A stretch of DNA of 64,000 bases from CBDFHV01 sp965247705 (GCA_965247705.1 CBDFHV010000081.1:62001-126000), one strand, 5' to 3'; shown: positions 45,702-54,065, numbered from the stretch's first letter. Made by a program: numbers and translations. Notes: generated by a model not told the origin, from the sequence alone.

Positions 45702-46242
45702 CCGACACCCCCTGAGTCCGGCCGCCATCGACCTGGCGGAACGGGCGCTGGACGTCCTGGATGACACGGACCACCTTCAGGACGGCGTACAGGCCGCAGC
45801 GCCGCGCGCGGTCGCTTTCGGCGAACTTTACGCCTATGCCACCGACCCGGCCTATCAGGCGAGCCCAGCCCTCACCCAAGCCTTGGGCCGCGACCTGGCC
45901 CTGCGCCGGGATCTGGAGCGTCTGCTTCGCAACACCGCGACCCAGCATCTGCCCCGGGTGGCCGCCGCCAGCAGCGGCGCGATCCAGGCCCGGGAGACCG
46001 AGACCTGCCGCATCGCCTTCCGCCCGTCGCGGGCCGACCCGGGCCAGATCTACGTGATCCTTGAAATGAAGGCGCCGGGCGCCGAAGCGCCGTCGGTGCT
46101 GTTCGCCTTTTCCCCGGACCGCCGCTGGGTGCGGCTGCCCCTGCCGGAGGCGTCCGACGGACGAATTCAGGTGCTGCTGGACGCGGATTCGGAAGTGCTT
46201 CAGGCCCTGCGGGACATCCACACGGAGGTCTACCTCACGTGA
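45691..46242 (+). CDS. Unrecognised 183-residue protein
   Basis: The N-terminal half is helical and acidic (LAERALDVLDDTDHLQDGVQ). The C-terminal half is beta-rich (GQIYVILEMKAPG ... RIQVLLDADSEVLQAL) and resembles a small sandwich domain. It has no signal peptide. The start overlaps the previous gene by 11 bases and the stop overlaps the next start by 4. The three cytoplasm-facing products are probably made in fixed ratio. No family assigned. Confidence 0.72.
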   Translation: MADDRHPLSPAAIDLAERALDVLDDTDHLQDGVQAAAPRAVAFGELYAYATDPAYQASPALTQALGRDLALRRDLERLLRNTATQHLPRVAAASSGAIQARETETCRIAFRPSRADPGQIYVILEMKAPGAEAPSVLFAFSPDRRWVRLPLPEASDGRIQVLLDADSEVLQALRDIHTEVYLT

Positions 46243-47462
46243 GCCGGGTTCGCGTCGCCATCCTCACCACCGCTGGCCCGGTTTCCGTGCAGCGCATCAC
46301 CGAAGAGGACCCGGATGTGGATTCGGTGGTCTGCCTGGCCGGCAAGGCCGTCGCCCTGCCCATCAGTCCCGCCTACAACGCCTTCGTCCGCGAACCCACG
46401 GGGGTCATCCAACGGGCCTTCGGCGGGGCCGCCTACCGGGTCGACCTGTCGGCCCCGGTCACCGAGGGCTATAGCTGGCAGCTCGCCCTCTACGCCGCCC
46501 ATGCCCTGGCCGCCGCCGGCCGCCTGGCCGGCCCGGACGATGCCGCCGATGTTCTGGTCCTTGTCACGGGCGAAGTGGACCGGGACCTGAAGGTTTCCGC
46601 CGTCGACCACGTGGCCGAGAAGGTGCGGGCGGCGGAAGGGGTGCTTGCGGAGGCGCGGGAAGCGGGCTTGCCCGTGATCGTTGCCCTTCCCGCCGCCAAC
46701 CCGGCGTCGTCGCCCGAGGGCTGCCGGTTTGTAGCGACGGAAACGGTGGACGACCTGTTGCGGACCGTCGGGCTCGGCGGCCAAGGTTCGCCCGTCCACG
46801 GATCGACCGACCCGGGCGGCGAGAGCGGCGGCCGGCGTCTTTTCATGGTTGGCGGAGTCGCCGTTGTGGTCCTGGCGACGGCTCTCGCGGGTTTTTGGTA
46901 CACGCGCGCCCGAGAACCCATCGTACCGACACCCGTGGCGGCGCCCGCCAGTCCCGCGCCGGCGCCGGCGGAATCTCGGAACCTTGGGCCCGCGGACATC
47001 ACCATCGAACTGATCGAACACCGCCCGCCCCGGGGCAGCACCTGCGCGGCCCTGCTCATCGGATCCGCCGAGGCGGTCCCCGTGCCCGTCCCCCGCGAGG
47101 CCGACGGCCGGTTCAAACCCAGCAACGGAGAAGGCCTCTGCCGCCTGGAGGTCCGTGCCCGTGCGGCGGAGGGCATAACGCTGTCGATCTCCAACATCGT
47201 GTGGACCGAAAGCCGGCGCGGCGCCCGTGCCCCGTCCGAGACGCCGCCGCCGTCCGCTGAGCCCGACTGCGGCGCCATTGCCATGATCTTGCCCCTGCCC
47301 CGCCGCCTGGCCCTGCCGGCCACCCTGAGCCTTGTCGTGGAAGGCTGCCCGGCCACCATGGAAAGTGTCGCAACCAAGGCCGAGGGCCAACCGAAACCCA
47401 GCGAAAGCTGCCGAGACGTGCCGGTCACGCACCGCGTGGTTCGCACGGGCCCGACACCATGA
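46239..47462 (+). CDS. Membrane protein with an N-terminal Lon-protease-fold-like domain
   Basis: The protein has 407 residues. Residues 1-150 resemble the S16 (Lon proteolytic) fold. Ser79 in TEGYSWQLALYAAHALAAAG matches the catalytic-Ser helix, VLVLVTGEVDRDLKV matches the conserved AxTGEV strand, and Lys128 in VAEKVRAAE matches the catalytic Lys. AREAGLPVIVALPAAN fits the following strand. A membrane span lies at about 201-220, then a Pro/Ala linker and a Cys-containing external domain. Whether it is an active protease is unknown because the GxSA context is not exact. It is coupled to the preceding gene by a 4-base overlap. Confidence 0.65.
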   Translation: MSRVRVAILTTAGPVSVQRITEEDPDVDSVVCLAGKAVALPISPAYNAFVREPTGVIQRAFGGAAYRVDLSAPVTEGYSWQLALYAAHALAAAGRLAGPDDAADVLVLVTGEVDRDLKVSAVDHVAEKVRAAEGVLAEAREAGLPVIVALPAANPASSPEGCRFVATETVDDLLRTVGLGGQGSPVHGSTDPGGESGGRRLFMVGGVAVVVLATALAGFWYTRAREPIVPTPVAAPASPAPAPAESRNLGPADITIELIEHRPPRGSTCAALLIGSAEAVPVPVPREADGRFKPSNGEGLCRLEVRARAAEGITLSISNIVWTESRRGARAPSETPPPSAEPDCGAIAMILPLPRRLALPATLSLVVEGCPATMESVATKAEGQPKPSESCRDVPVTHRVVRTGPTP

Positions 47463-47556
47463 CAGGGCGGGCAGCGTTAGCGGGAACATCGGCCGATGCT
47501 ATGATCCGGCGGATCCGCGTTCTTGGCCGTTCATAGCCCGAAGAGGAGACGGGACC

Positions 47557-48744
47557 ATGAATCGAATCTTGCGAATTACCCTTTGTTGCCTTGCCGCGCT
47601 CGCGGTCACCGCGCCGGCCGCCGAGGCCGATTTCTGGGAGGACGGCTACAAGAACTTTTTCGCCGACCGACCGAAGGTCGGCCACGCGCGATGGATTCAG
47701 TTGCAAAAGCAGGGTTGGGCCTACTTGCAGCGCCATGCCAAGGCGGGCAACGCGGAGGCAATGATCTACCTTGGACGAGTGTACTACTCCGCCGCCAACC
47801 AATTCTCGACCGGTTTCCACAAGGATGCCCGTGTCGCCTATCCGGGCGGGCGGGCCATCCGTGACACCGACGCCGGAACGAACCGGGCCGAAGGCTGTCG
47901 CTGGTACCTGAAGGCGGCCAATGCGGGCCACGTGGAAGGCATGGTACACGCAGCCGCCTGCCATGAGAATGGCTACGGCGTTCCCCAGAACAATCGGTCG
48001 GCGATCGCGTTGTATCGCCGCGCTGCGGAGAAGGGAAACTACAACGGGTCTTGGAACCTGGGCAAGCTGTATGCGGACAAGATCGGCGATTTCGCCAAGG
48101 CGCGGGAGTGGTACCAGTATGGAATCGACCGCGGCTTGGAGTACGGATTCTACGGGCTCGGCCGGCTGTGGGAGGAAGGCAAGGGCGGGCCGAAGGACCT
48201 CGCCAAGGCGCGCCAGCTTTACGAGCGAACCGAGTATCCCAAGGCCGCCAAGTACTACCTGGGCAAGATGTACGAGGATGGCCGCGGCGGCCCCAGGGAC
48301 GAAGCCAAGGCGCTCGCCTTGTACAAGGAAGCCAGCGGCGACGAGGAAGTCGGCAACCTCGCGGTGTCGCGTATCAAGGCACTCGAAAACAAGGTGGCGG
48401 CAGCGAAAAAGCGTGCCGAGGAGGCACGCCGCGCGGCGCAACAGCGCAAGCAGGATGCGGCCCAAAAAGCCGAACAGGAACGCCGCAAGGCAGCCGAGCG
48501 CGCCGAGGCGGAACGAATCGCAAAACTCACCGCCGGCCTGCGCCAGGACAGCGGGTTCCGCAAGGTCGCGGTCGCCAACGCGGTCATACGCGCCCTGCCG
48601 GAGCGCAAGGCCAAGGCCGGCCGCAAGCTGGAGCGGGGCGAGCAGGTCCATGTCATCGGCGTCCTGCCCACGGGCTGGGTTCGGATCGCCGAGGAAGGCG
48701 CGCCCGTCGGCCGGCTGCACGAGTCGGCCTTGGAGGCCGCTTGA
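47557..48744 (+). CDS. Sel1-repeat protein with C-terminal coiled coil and SH3
   Basis: The protein has 395 residues with a signal peptide ending near AEADF. Sel1-like repeats (AEAMIYLGRVYYSA, GMVHAAACHENGYGVPQNN, SWNLGKLYADK, YYLGKMYEDGRGG) run to about residue 270. A Lys/Glu/Arg coiled coil covers about 275-325 and an SH3-like end (NAVIRALPERKAKAGRKL...) follows. The reading frame continues past the TGA at 48742 directly into the caspase frame, suggesting an originally single Sel1-SH3-SH3-caspase protein. GAGGAG precedes the start. Confidence 0.82.
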   Translation: MNRILRITLCCLAALAVTAPAAEADFWEDGYKNFFADRPKVGHARWIQLQKQGWAYLQRHAKAGNAEAMIYLGRVYYSAANQFSTGFHKDARVAYPGGRAIRDTDAGTNRAEGCRWYLKAANAGHVEGMVHAAACHENGYGVPQNNRSAIALYRRAAEKGNYNGSWNLGKLYADKIGDFAKAREWYQYGIDRGLEYGFYGLGRLWEEGKGGPKDLAKARQLYERTEYPKAAKYYLGKMYEDGRGGPRDEAKALALYKEASGDEEVGNLAVSRIKALENKVAAAKKRAEEARRAAQQRKQDAAQKAEQERRKAAERAEAERIAKLTAGLRQDSGFRKVAVANAVIRALPERKAKAGRKLERGEQVHVIGVLPTGWVRIAEEGAPVGRLHESALEAA

Positions 48745-48771
48745 GTCCGCGCCGCGCCGCCGGCCGCACCG

Positions 48772-49733
48772 ATGGCGGTGAGCGACTCCGACCTCAGGCC
48801 CATCGATGCGCCCTATGTCACCCTCAAGAACGCCAACGTGCGCGCCGCGCCCGCCGTCGCCGCCCAACGGGTCGCCACCCTGCCCGCGGGAACGCGGATC
48901 ACCGCCCTCGGCCGGGTGAGAGGCAAGGACTGGATCCTGGTCGAGCGCGACGACCGGCGACTGGGCTACGTCTACGCGCCGCTGTTGGCGCCCGCCGAAG
49001 CCGTCGCGGCCACGGCGACAACGGGTCCCCTTGGCCGCTACCACGCCCTGGTCATCGGCAATTCCCGTTACCAGGATTTGCCGTCCCTGAAGACGGCGGC
49101 CGGGGATGCCCGCATGGTGGCCGCGACGCTGAAAGACGACTACGGGTTCGCCACCACCCTGCTTGTCGAGGCGACCCGGGTCGATATCATCTCCGCCCTC
49201 GACGACCTGCGCGCCCGCCTGAGGGAAGACGACAACCTTCTCATCTACTACGCCGGACACGGCTGGCTGGACGAGGAGGCGGACCGGGGATACTGGCTGC
49301 CGGTGGACGCCACGGAAGGCAGCCGGGTCAACTGGGTTTCCAACACCACCATCACCGACGCCCTGAAGGCGCTCAAATCCCGCACGTCCTGGTGATGGCG
49401 GACAGTTGCTATTCCGGCACCCTGACCCGGGGCCTCGGCCTGCGCAGCCGAACGCCGGACCACCTCGCGCAAATGGCCGGGAAGCGGTCGCGCACCGTGC
49501 TCACCTCGGGCGGCCTGGAGCCGGTCACCGACCGGGGCGGCGGCGATCATTCCGTGTTCGCCAAGGCCGTCCTCGATGCCCTGGCCGCCAACGACGGCGT
49601 TCTCGACGGCGCCCGCTTGTTCGGCCAGGTGGAGCGGGTGGTCAAGCTCGCCGCGCCCCAGGAACCCCGCTATTCGGACATCCGCTTCGCCGGCCACGAA
49701 GGCGGCGACTTCCTGTTCGCTCGCCGGAAGTAG
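48772..49733 (+). pseudogene. SH3-caspase (C14) gene with frameshift
   Basis: The N-terminus is a bacterial SH3 domain (NANVRAAPAVAAQRV ... GYVYAPLL). A caspase domain follows (ALVIGNSRYQDLPSL; catalytic His163 in IYYAGHG). After LKALKS the frame ends at 49395. The rest, including the catalytic Cys in MADSCYSG, continues in another frame to 49733. A lost base near 49378-49384 explains this. There is no ribosome site before the ATG at 48772, and it is in frame with the Sel1 gene upstream. As sequenced, His and Cys cannot be in one protein. Confidence 0.8.
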
Positions 49734-49770
49734 GCGGCTGTGTCGGAAGTGTAAGTAAAACAACAATGGA

Positions 49771-49892
49771 AGATTAACCACTGAGAACGCAGAGAACACA
49801 AAGAAGAGAAATTTTACACCTTCTAAATTCTGAGTTTAATTTTTTCTTTCTCTGTGAATACTCTGTGTTCTCTGTGTTCTCTGTGGTTAAAT
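49771..49892. repeat. Long inverted repeat with CACAGAGA motifs (copy C)
   Basis: The left arm begins AGATTAACCACTGAGAACGC and the right arm ends CTCTGTGTTCTCTGTGGTTA. The loop is AT-rich. It is the closest relative of copy B. Copies B and C bracket the 42.1-49.7 kb gene block. A C-rich block (49982-50009) between this repeat and the next gene resembles one after copy B. Confidence 0.75.
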
Positions 49893-49918
49893 TCGAGTGG
49901 TCTGCATGCGCTCCGCTG

Positions 49919-49947
49919 TTGACCGCTGGACGGGGCCGAATTTAAAC
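49919..49947 (+). promoter_or_regulatory. Candidate sigma-70 promoter for the 50-55 kb genes
   Basis: TTGACC (49919-49924), a 17-bp spacer and TTAAAC (49942-49947) lie about 87 bases before the lipoprotein gene. The 301-base gap otherwise contains only repeat copy C and the C-rich block. Confidence 0.45.
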
Positions 49948-50034
49948 CCCCCATGATCGCCCGACCCGCCCCGTCGAAAAACCCCTCTCCCCCTTTCATA
50001 GTCCCCTCCAGGCAAACCCAATGGAGGTGGCGTC

Positions 50035-50604
50035 ATGTCCACGCATCGATCTTCTTCGGCCCCGGCATGCCGCCGCGCGGCGGCGGCCGTGCTGGTCTCG
50101 CTTCTCGCCGCGGCCTGCAACACCACCGGCGGCGCGCCCGCCGAAGGGATCGGCTTCCGCGAAGCCCGGTTCCAGGACATGGCCGCCATGCGCGCCTACC
50201 GGGCCTGCATTGACGATGCCCGCAAAATGGACGACGAGGCCCGGACCCGGGGCAACCCGGGGGGCTATCTCGCCAGTGCCCGGCTGATTGAAAGCTGCGA
50301 GGCGGACCTGGGACCCGAGGCGGCCACCATCGCCCGGGAAGAGCGCATGCGGGCCTATGCCCTGAGCGCGCTCAACTATTTTAAGGGCGGCGATGTGAGC
50401 GCCGCGCGGGCCAACCTGGAGCGCTTCAAGCAGGCGTTCCCGGGCCAGGACCTGTACATCACCGGCGGCGCGTCGTTCGTCGACACCATGGAGGTGCTGA
50501 CCAGCGGCAAGCCCGTGCCGCCGCCCCACCTGCCCAACTTGCTCAACGTGGACGACCGGCTGACCGCCGAAGTGCGCCGCGTCCACTTCTGGAAGCGCAA
50601 CTGA
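50035..50604 (+). CDS. Unrecognised lipoprotein
   Basis: The protein has 189 residues. An N-terminal leader with lipobox LLAAAC predicts lipidation. The rest is helical, with CIDDARKMDDEARTRG and ALNYFKGGDVSAARANLERF, the latter like a single TPR. A small accessory lipoprotein that docks to an envelope complex is plausible. GGAGGTGGCGTC precedes the ATG. It starts a run of eight closely spaced plus-strand genes. Family not recognised. Confidence 0.75.
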   Translation: MSTHRSSSAPACRRAAAAVLVSLLAAACNTTGGAPAEGIGFREARFQDMAAMRAYRACIDDARKMDDEARTRGNPGGYLASARLIESCEADLGPEAATIAREERMRAYALSALNYFKGGDVSAARANLERFKQAFPGQDLYITGGASFVDTMEVLTSGKPVPPPHLPNLLNVDDRLTAEVRRVHFWKRN

Positions 50605-50629
50605 ACCGCCGATCAGGGGAGACCCCATC

Positions 50630-51538
50630 ATGACCATCCAATCCCTTTCACGTCCCATTCGGCCTCGCGCGCGCCTTACGGCCACGGTTTCGGCCCTGGT
50701 GCTGGCGGCCGCCATGGCGGCGACCGTCATGGTTGCCCCGCCCGCCGGGGCCGCGACCCCCGATTGGAACCCGCGGATTACCGAGCGGCTGGTGAAGCTG
50801 CCCGCCACCCACGTGCCCAAGGCCCTGGACCGGGACTTCGCCGAGTCGCCTCTGGCCCAGGCGCTCAGGGATGCGGAAGCGTCCATGGGCTTCAAGGCCC
50901 AGACCCTGACCGACCTGCAGGGCGCCATCGATCAGGCCGAAGGCGAAGTGCGGACCGAACTGCGCCACCAGTTCCTGGCTGAGAAGAAGGCCTACCTGGA
51001 GATGATGAACGAACGCCGGGACCTCAAGCGCCGCCACCTGGCGGCGCGAATCAAGGTCTATGACCGCCTGCTCCGCAAGCTGGAGCGCAACGCCGCCGGC
51101 AAGACCCCGGCCCAGGCCGCCCTGATCGAAAACCAGATCGTCGCGCGCCAGCGCCTGGAGCGATCGGTGGATGCGGTGGATACGTCGCTGTTCGGCACCA
51201 CCGCGGCGCCAGAATCCCGCTACGCCCGCGAGTACGGCCGCAACCTGACGGCCATGAACGCCCTCATCGCGGCCATCGACGCCCATCCCATGAACCAGGC
51301 GGCCGAGATTGACGGCGCCCTGGTCACCAAGCCCGACTACGTCCGCCAACTGATGGCGGAAACCGAGGCCAATCTGGCGCTGGTCGATCAGGAAGGGGAA
51401 CTGCTGGGCTTCATGGCCCGGCTGGTGGCCCTGGACGCCATGGCGCTGCGCGAGGAAGTCACCGATGACGCGCCCGATGACGTGGATATCGGTGAGGACG
51501 CCAGCGTCGCCTCCGCCGTCGAGTTCTTCGTTCGCTAG
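50630..51538 (+). CDS. Unrecognised exported helical protein
   Basis: The protein has 302 residues with a signal peptide (ALVLAAAMAATVMVAPPAGA). The mature part is mostly helical and rich in Glu, Arg and Leu. A long charged helix (EVRTELRHQFLAEKKAYLEM, NERRDLKRRHLAARIKVYDR) suggests a coiled coil. It ends with an acidic tail. The stop codon lies at the edge of the MITE-like element (51534-51633). Function unknown; probably periplasmic and part of the same transcript as its neighbours. Confidence 0.75.
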   Translation: MTIQSLSRPIRPRARLTATVSALVLAAAMAATVMVAPPAGAATPDWNPRITERLVKLPATHVPKALDRDFAESPLAQALRDAEASMGFKAQTLTDLQGAIDQAEGEVRTELRHQFLAEKKAYLEMMNERRDLKRRHLAARIKVYDRLLRKLERNAAGKTPAQAALIENQIVARQRLERSVDAVDTSLFGTTAAPESRYAREYGRNLTAMNALIAAIDAHPMNQAAEIDGALVTKPDYVRQLMAETEANLALVDQEGELLGFMARLVALDAMALREEVTDDAPDDVDIGEDASVASAVEFFVR

Positions 51539-51633
51539 TGTTGCGATTCTAACATTTGGTTCCTGAGCCCGGGGGTGAAGGTCGCAGTTTGCGTAGATTT
51601 AATGGGAACGAAATGTCTCGATCGGAACACTAG
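51534..51633. repeat. MITE-like element with CTAG-ended inverted repeats
   Basis: The left end reads CTAGTGTTGCGATTCTAACA and the complement of the right end CTAGTGTTCCGATCGAGACA. The imperfect inverted repeats run about 23 bases. The element is about 100 bp and non-coding. CTAG ends are often seen with IS630/Tc1-like elements that duplicate TA. It has fused to the stop codon of the upstream gene. Confidence 0.55.
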
Positions 51634-51657
51634 GCCCTTATCAGAAGGAGACATGAC

Positions 51658-52053
51658 ATGACCGCCATGACCCCCACCCGTGTCCTGGGCATCGCCCTCG
51701 CGGCCGCTGTCGCCGTGGCTTCCACGGCTCAGGCCGGCAGCGTCGAGAACCTGGAACGCGAACGGGCCATCCTCATCGAGACCCTGCTCAACCCGGACCT
51801 GACACCGGAGGAGCGCCACGCCAAGACCGCCACCGCCCAACGGCGGCTGGTGGACCTGGAGCGGATCGTGCTGCGCGACAAGTCCCTGACCGGGAGGAAC
51901 ACCCCGGCGGTCAAGCAGGCTTTCGCCAGCTACGACCGGACCTTCCTGGTCCACGCCGCCGCCGAGTCCAACGCCACCATCGCCGACCACTGGCTGTCCC
52001 AGATGGGGATCACCAGCCAGGCCCTGATGTCGGCCGAAAAGCGGCGGCGCTGA
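51658..52053 (+). CDS. Unrecognised small periplasmic protein
   Basis: The protein has 131 residues with a signal peptide ending at AQAGS. The mature part has a helix with ERERAILIETLLNPDLTPEE and RRLVDLERIVLRD, ending in a Lys/Arg tail. AGAAGGAG precedes the start. It lies 2 bases before the ExbB/MotA-like gene, so the two are surely co-expressed. No family assigned. Confidence 0.72.
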   Translation: MTAMTPTRVLGIALAAAVAVASTAQAGSVENLERERAILIETLLNPDLTPEERHAKTATAQRRLVDLERIVLRDKSLTGRNTPAVKQAFASYDRTFLVHAAAESNATIADHWLSQMGITSQALMSAEKRRR

Positions 52054-52054
52054 C

Positions 52055-52573
52055 ATGGCCGGCATCGCCCGCCTGCTGTCCGCCGGGTCGCGGGCGCTCA
52101 GCTACCTGCTGGGCGGCGCGGCCCTGGTGCTGGCGGTGGCGGTGGCCCTGACCACCAGCCCGGTGGCGGAGATCGTCGACTGGGCGGAGCGGATATTGGG
52201 TGTGGCCTTCGTCGCCGTGGTCGCCGGACTGGCCTATGTGGTGGCCCTTGCCTTCGCCAAGGTGTCGGCCGGCCATCCGGCCGCGGCGGGCCACCGCACC
52301 TGGTTCGAGGCCGGCCAGCAGGCGGCCAGCGGCATCGCCACGGTGGCCCTCACCTATACCCTGCTGGGCATCAGCCTGGGCATCGGCGGCCTCGCCGACC
52401 AGGTCCTGACCCCCGATACCGTGCAGGGGGTGATCCGTCAGCTCACCGCCCACTTCAGCACCGCCTTCATGACCACCGTTATCGGTCTGCCCCTGTCGGC
52501 GGCCCTGCGCGCCGTGCTCGGCGTCGCCTACAGCCGCAGCCTGGAACGCCAAGCCTGCCTGCCCGCCCGTTGA
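52055..52573 (+). CDS. ExbB/TolQ/MotA-like membrane protein
   Basis: The protein has 172 residues and four predicted spans (about 16-36, 47-68, 92-112, 134-156). The last two (ATVALTYTLLGISLGIGGL and FSTAFMTTVIGLPLSAALRA) resemble the channel helices of MotA/TolQ/ExbB proteins, including the (T)AFxTTxxGLxxA pattern. It may conduct protons to energise a partner. Two single-span Pro-rich proteins follow immediately, as TolR/TolA or ExbD/TonB do. The assignment rests on motif and context only. Confidence 0.55.
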   Translation: MAGIARLLSAGSRALSYLLGGAALVLAVAVALTTSPVAEIVDWAERILGVAFVAVVAGLAYVVALAFAKVSAGHPAAAGHRTWFEAGQQAASGIATVALTYTLLGISLGIGGLADQVLTPDTVQGVIRQLTAHFSTAFMTTVIGLPLSAALRAVLGVAYSRSLERQACLPAR

Positions 52574-52585
52574 GGAGGACACCCC

Positions 52586-53071
52586 ATGCGCTATCTGATG
52601 TTCAACCTGGTCGTCGGCGCCGCGCTCTTCTATCTGATGGCCGGCGACGGCCCGGCGGTCAACCCGGCCCCGGCTGGCCTGGAGGGGGCCATGGACCGAG
52701 CGGCGGGTCTTGCCCGCCAGGCGACCGAGCGGGCCTCGCACCTCTTCACGGGCGCGACACCGCCCGCGTCCAGCCCCTCGGATGTAGCCGTGGCCCCGGC
52801 GCCCGACCCCAAGGCTCCCGAAGCGCCGCCGCCGCCGCCTACCCCTGTTCCGGCGGTCGAGTCGGATCCCCTCCCCGCTGCCGAGACTGTCCCGGATCCG
52901 TCGCCGGAGGTGCTGAAGCGCCGGGCGGAAGTGCTGAGCAGTGGGTCATCTTCCGGCCCCGTTGCCCTGGCTGAGGGCGAGCCCCTGATGACCCCCCGGG
53001 AGCGGCGGCGGGAGCTGGACGCCCTGGTGGAGGAGATGGAGCTCTTCTACTTCACTCGGGTAGGGAACTGA
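52586..53071 (+). CDS. Single-span, Pro-rich membrane protein
   Basis: The protein has 161 residues. A short N-terminal hydrophobic helix (YLMFNLVVGAALFYLMA) is followed by a helical segment, a Pro/Ala linker (PKAPEAPPPPPTPVPAVE) and a charged C-terminal helix (TPRERRRELDALVEEMELFY). The design suggests an inner-membrane-anchored periplasmic linker. It sits between the ExbB-like and TolA-like genes, with 12- and 4-base gaps. It could serve as an ExbD/TolR-type stator analog, though the sequence does not match those families. Confidence 0.72.
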   Translation: MRYLMFNLVVGAALFYLMAGDGPAVNPAPAGLEGAMDRAAGLARQATERASHLFTGATPPASSPSDVAVAPAPDPKAPEAPPPPPTPVPAVESDPLPAAETVPDPSPEVLKRRAEVLSSGSSSGPVALAEGEPLMTPRERRRELDALVEEMELFYFTRVGN

Positions 53072-53075
53072 GGCC

Positions 53076-54065
53076 ATGTCCCGGGCCACCGGCGCGCTGT
53101 CGGTCGTCGCCAGCGTGTTCCTCGGGCTCATCCTGATCGCGATGGTGATTGAGCCCGAGACCTCGGCGCCGGCGCGCAACGCCTCCCCCGCGCCCGGCGC
53201 CGAGGAGCCTCCTCCCAAGGCGACCACGATCGCCACGGCGGAGGCCCTGCCCGTGACCTTGGCCGCCGTTGCCCTGCCGGCCCCGCCGGCGCCCCGCGAA
53301 TCCGTGCGGTCCCACCCCCCGCTACCTGATCCACGACCGACCCCCGCCATCGCGCCCCTGAAGCCCGCGCCACCGAAGCCCGCGCCACCGAAGCCGGAGG
53401 CGCGGGCCGAACCCGCGACACAAGTCACGCCTCTACGGCCACGTCTCGAAGAAGTGACACCGCCCGAGCCCAAGATCTTGGCTGACGCACCGGCGTCCTC
53501 GCCGCCCACCGAGCCCGACGCCGATGCCGCCTCGCCCCAGGTGATCGCCCATGGGCGGACCCTGCTGCGCCTGCTGGAGCATGGCGTCGGCCCCCGCATC
53601 GAGATCGCCTGGCCGGACAGCCGCAACGGTCGGGAGGCCCTGTTCGACACCTTGCGCCACTGCTACGACATGGCCGTCGCCCTGATGAAGGGGGACGGCG
53701 CCCTTTTTGGCCCCGACGGCCCCGCCAATGAGCCATGGCGGCCCGACATGGACCGCTATAGCGGCTTCGCCCGGGAATCGGGCACCCAAGTCACCGGGGA
53801 CGAGGCCAGCCTGGTGGCCGCGCTGCGCCGACGCCATCCCGCCGTCCGTGGCGCCGTTCCGGTACGGCTGTTTCCCCGCGCCATGGACGCCATGCTGCTG
53901 GGCGGGATTAAGCGCCTGGCCGGCGGTCGCGGCGCCGCGAATACAGTCGCCGCCGTTTATCGCATCGAAGGCCGCGAGGTGTGGGTTGAGGACTTGCGCG
54001 TTGACGACCGCCGGGTGCCCGGCCGTATCGACCTCTCCGGGGCGCTCGGCCGCAATTGCCCATAA
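53076..54065 (+). CDS. TonB/TolA-like Pro-rich envelope protein with unknown C-terminal domain
   Basis: The protein has 329 residues. One N-terminal span (GALSVVASVFLGLILIAMVI) is followed by a long Pro-rich stretch with KPAPPKPAPPKPE (about 35-150), then a folded domain of about 170 residues (HGRTLLRLLEHGVGPRIEIA, YDMAVALMKGDGALFGPDG). The layout is that of TonB/TolA proteins that bridge the periplasm. The C-terminal domain is not TonB_C or TolA_C as far as I can see. Confidence 0.68.
   Translation: MSRATGALSVVASVFLGLILIAMVIEPETSAPARNASPAPGAEEPPPKATTIATAEALPVTLAAVALPAPPAPRESVRSHPPLPDPRPTPAIAPLKPAPPKPAPPKPEARAEPATQVTPLRPRLEEVTPPEPKILADAPASSPPTEPDADAASPQVIAHGRTLLRLLEHGVGPRIEIAWPDSRNGREALFDTLRHCYDMAVALMKGDGALFGPDGPANEPWRPDMDRYSGFARESGTQVTGDEASLVAALRRRHPAVRGAVPVRLFPRAMDAMLLGGIKRLAGGRGAANTVAAVYRIEGREVWVEDLRVDDRRVPGRIDLSGALGRNCP

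Noticed and set aside
47425..49260. 611-codon minus-strand frame over the Sel1 and caspase genes
   Set aside because: Antisense shadow; the plus strand has clear Sel1 repeats, SH3 and caspase motifs.
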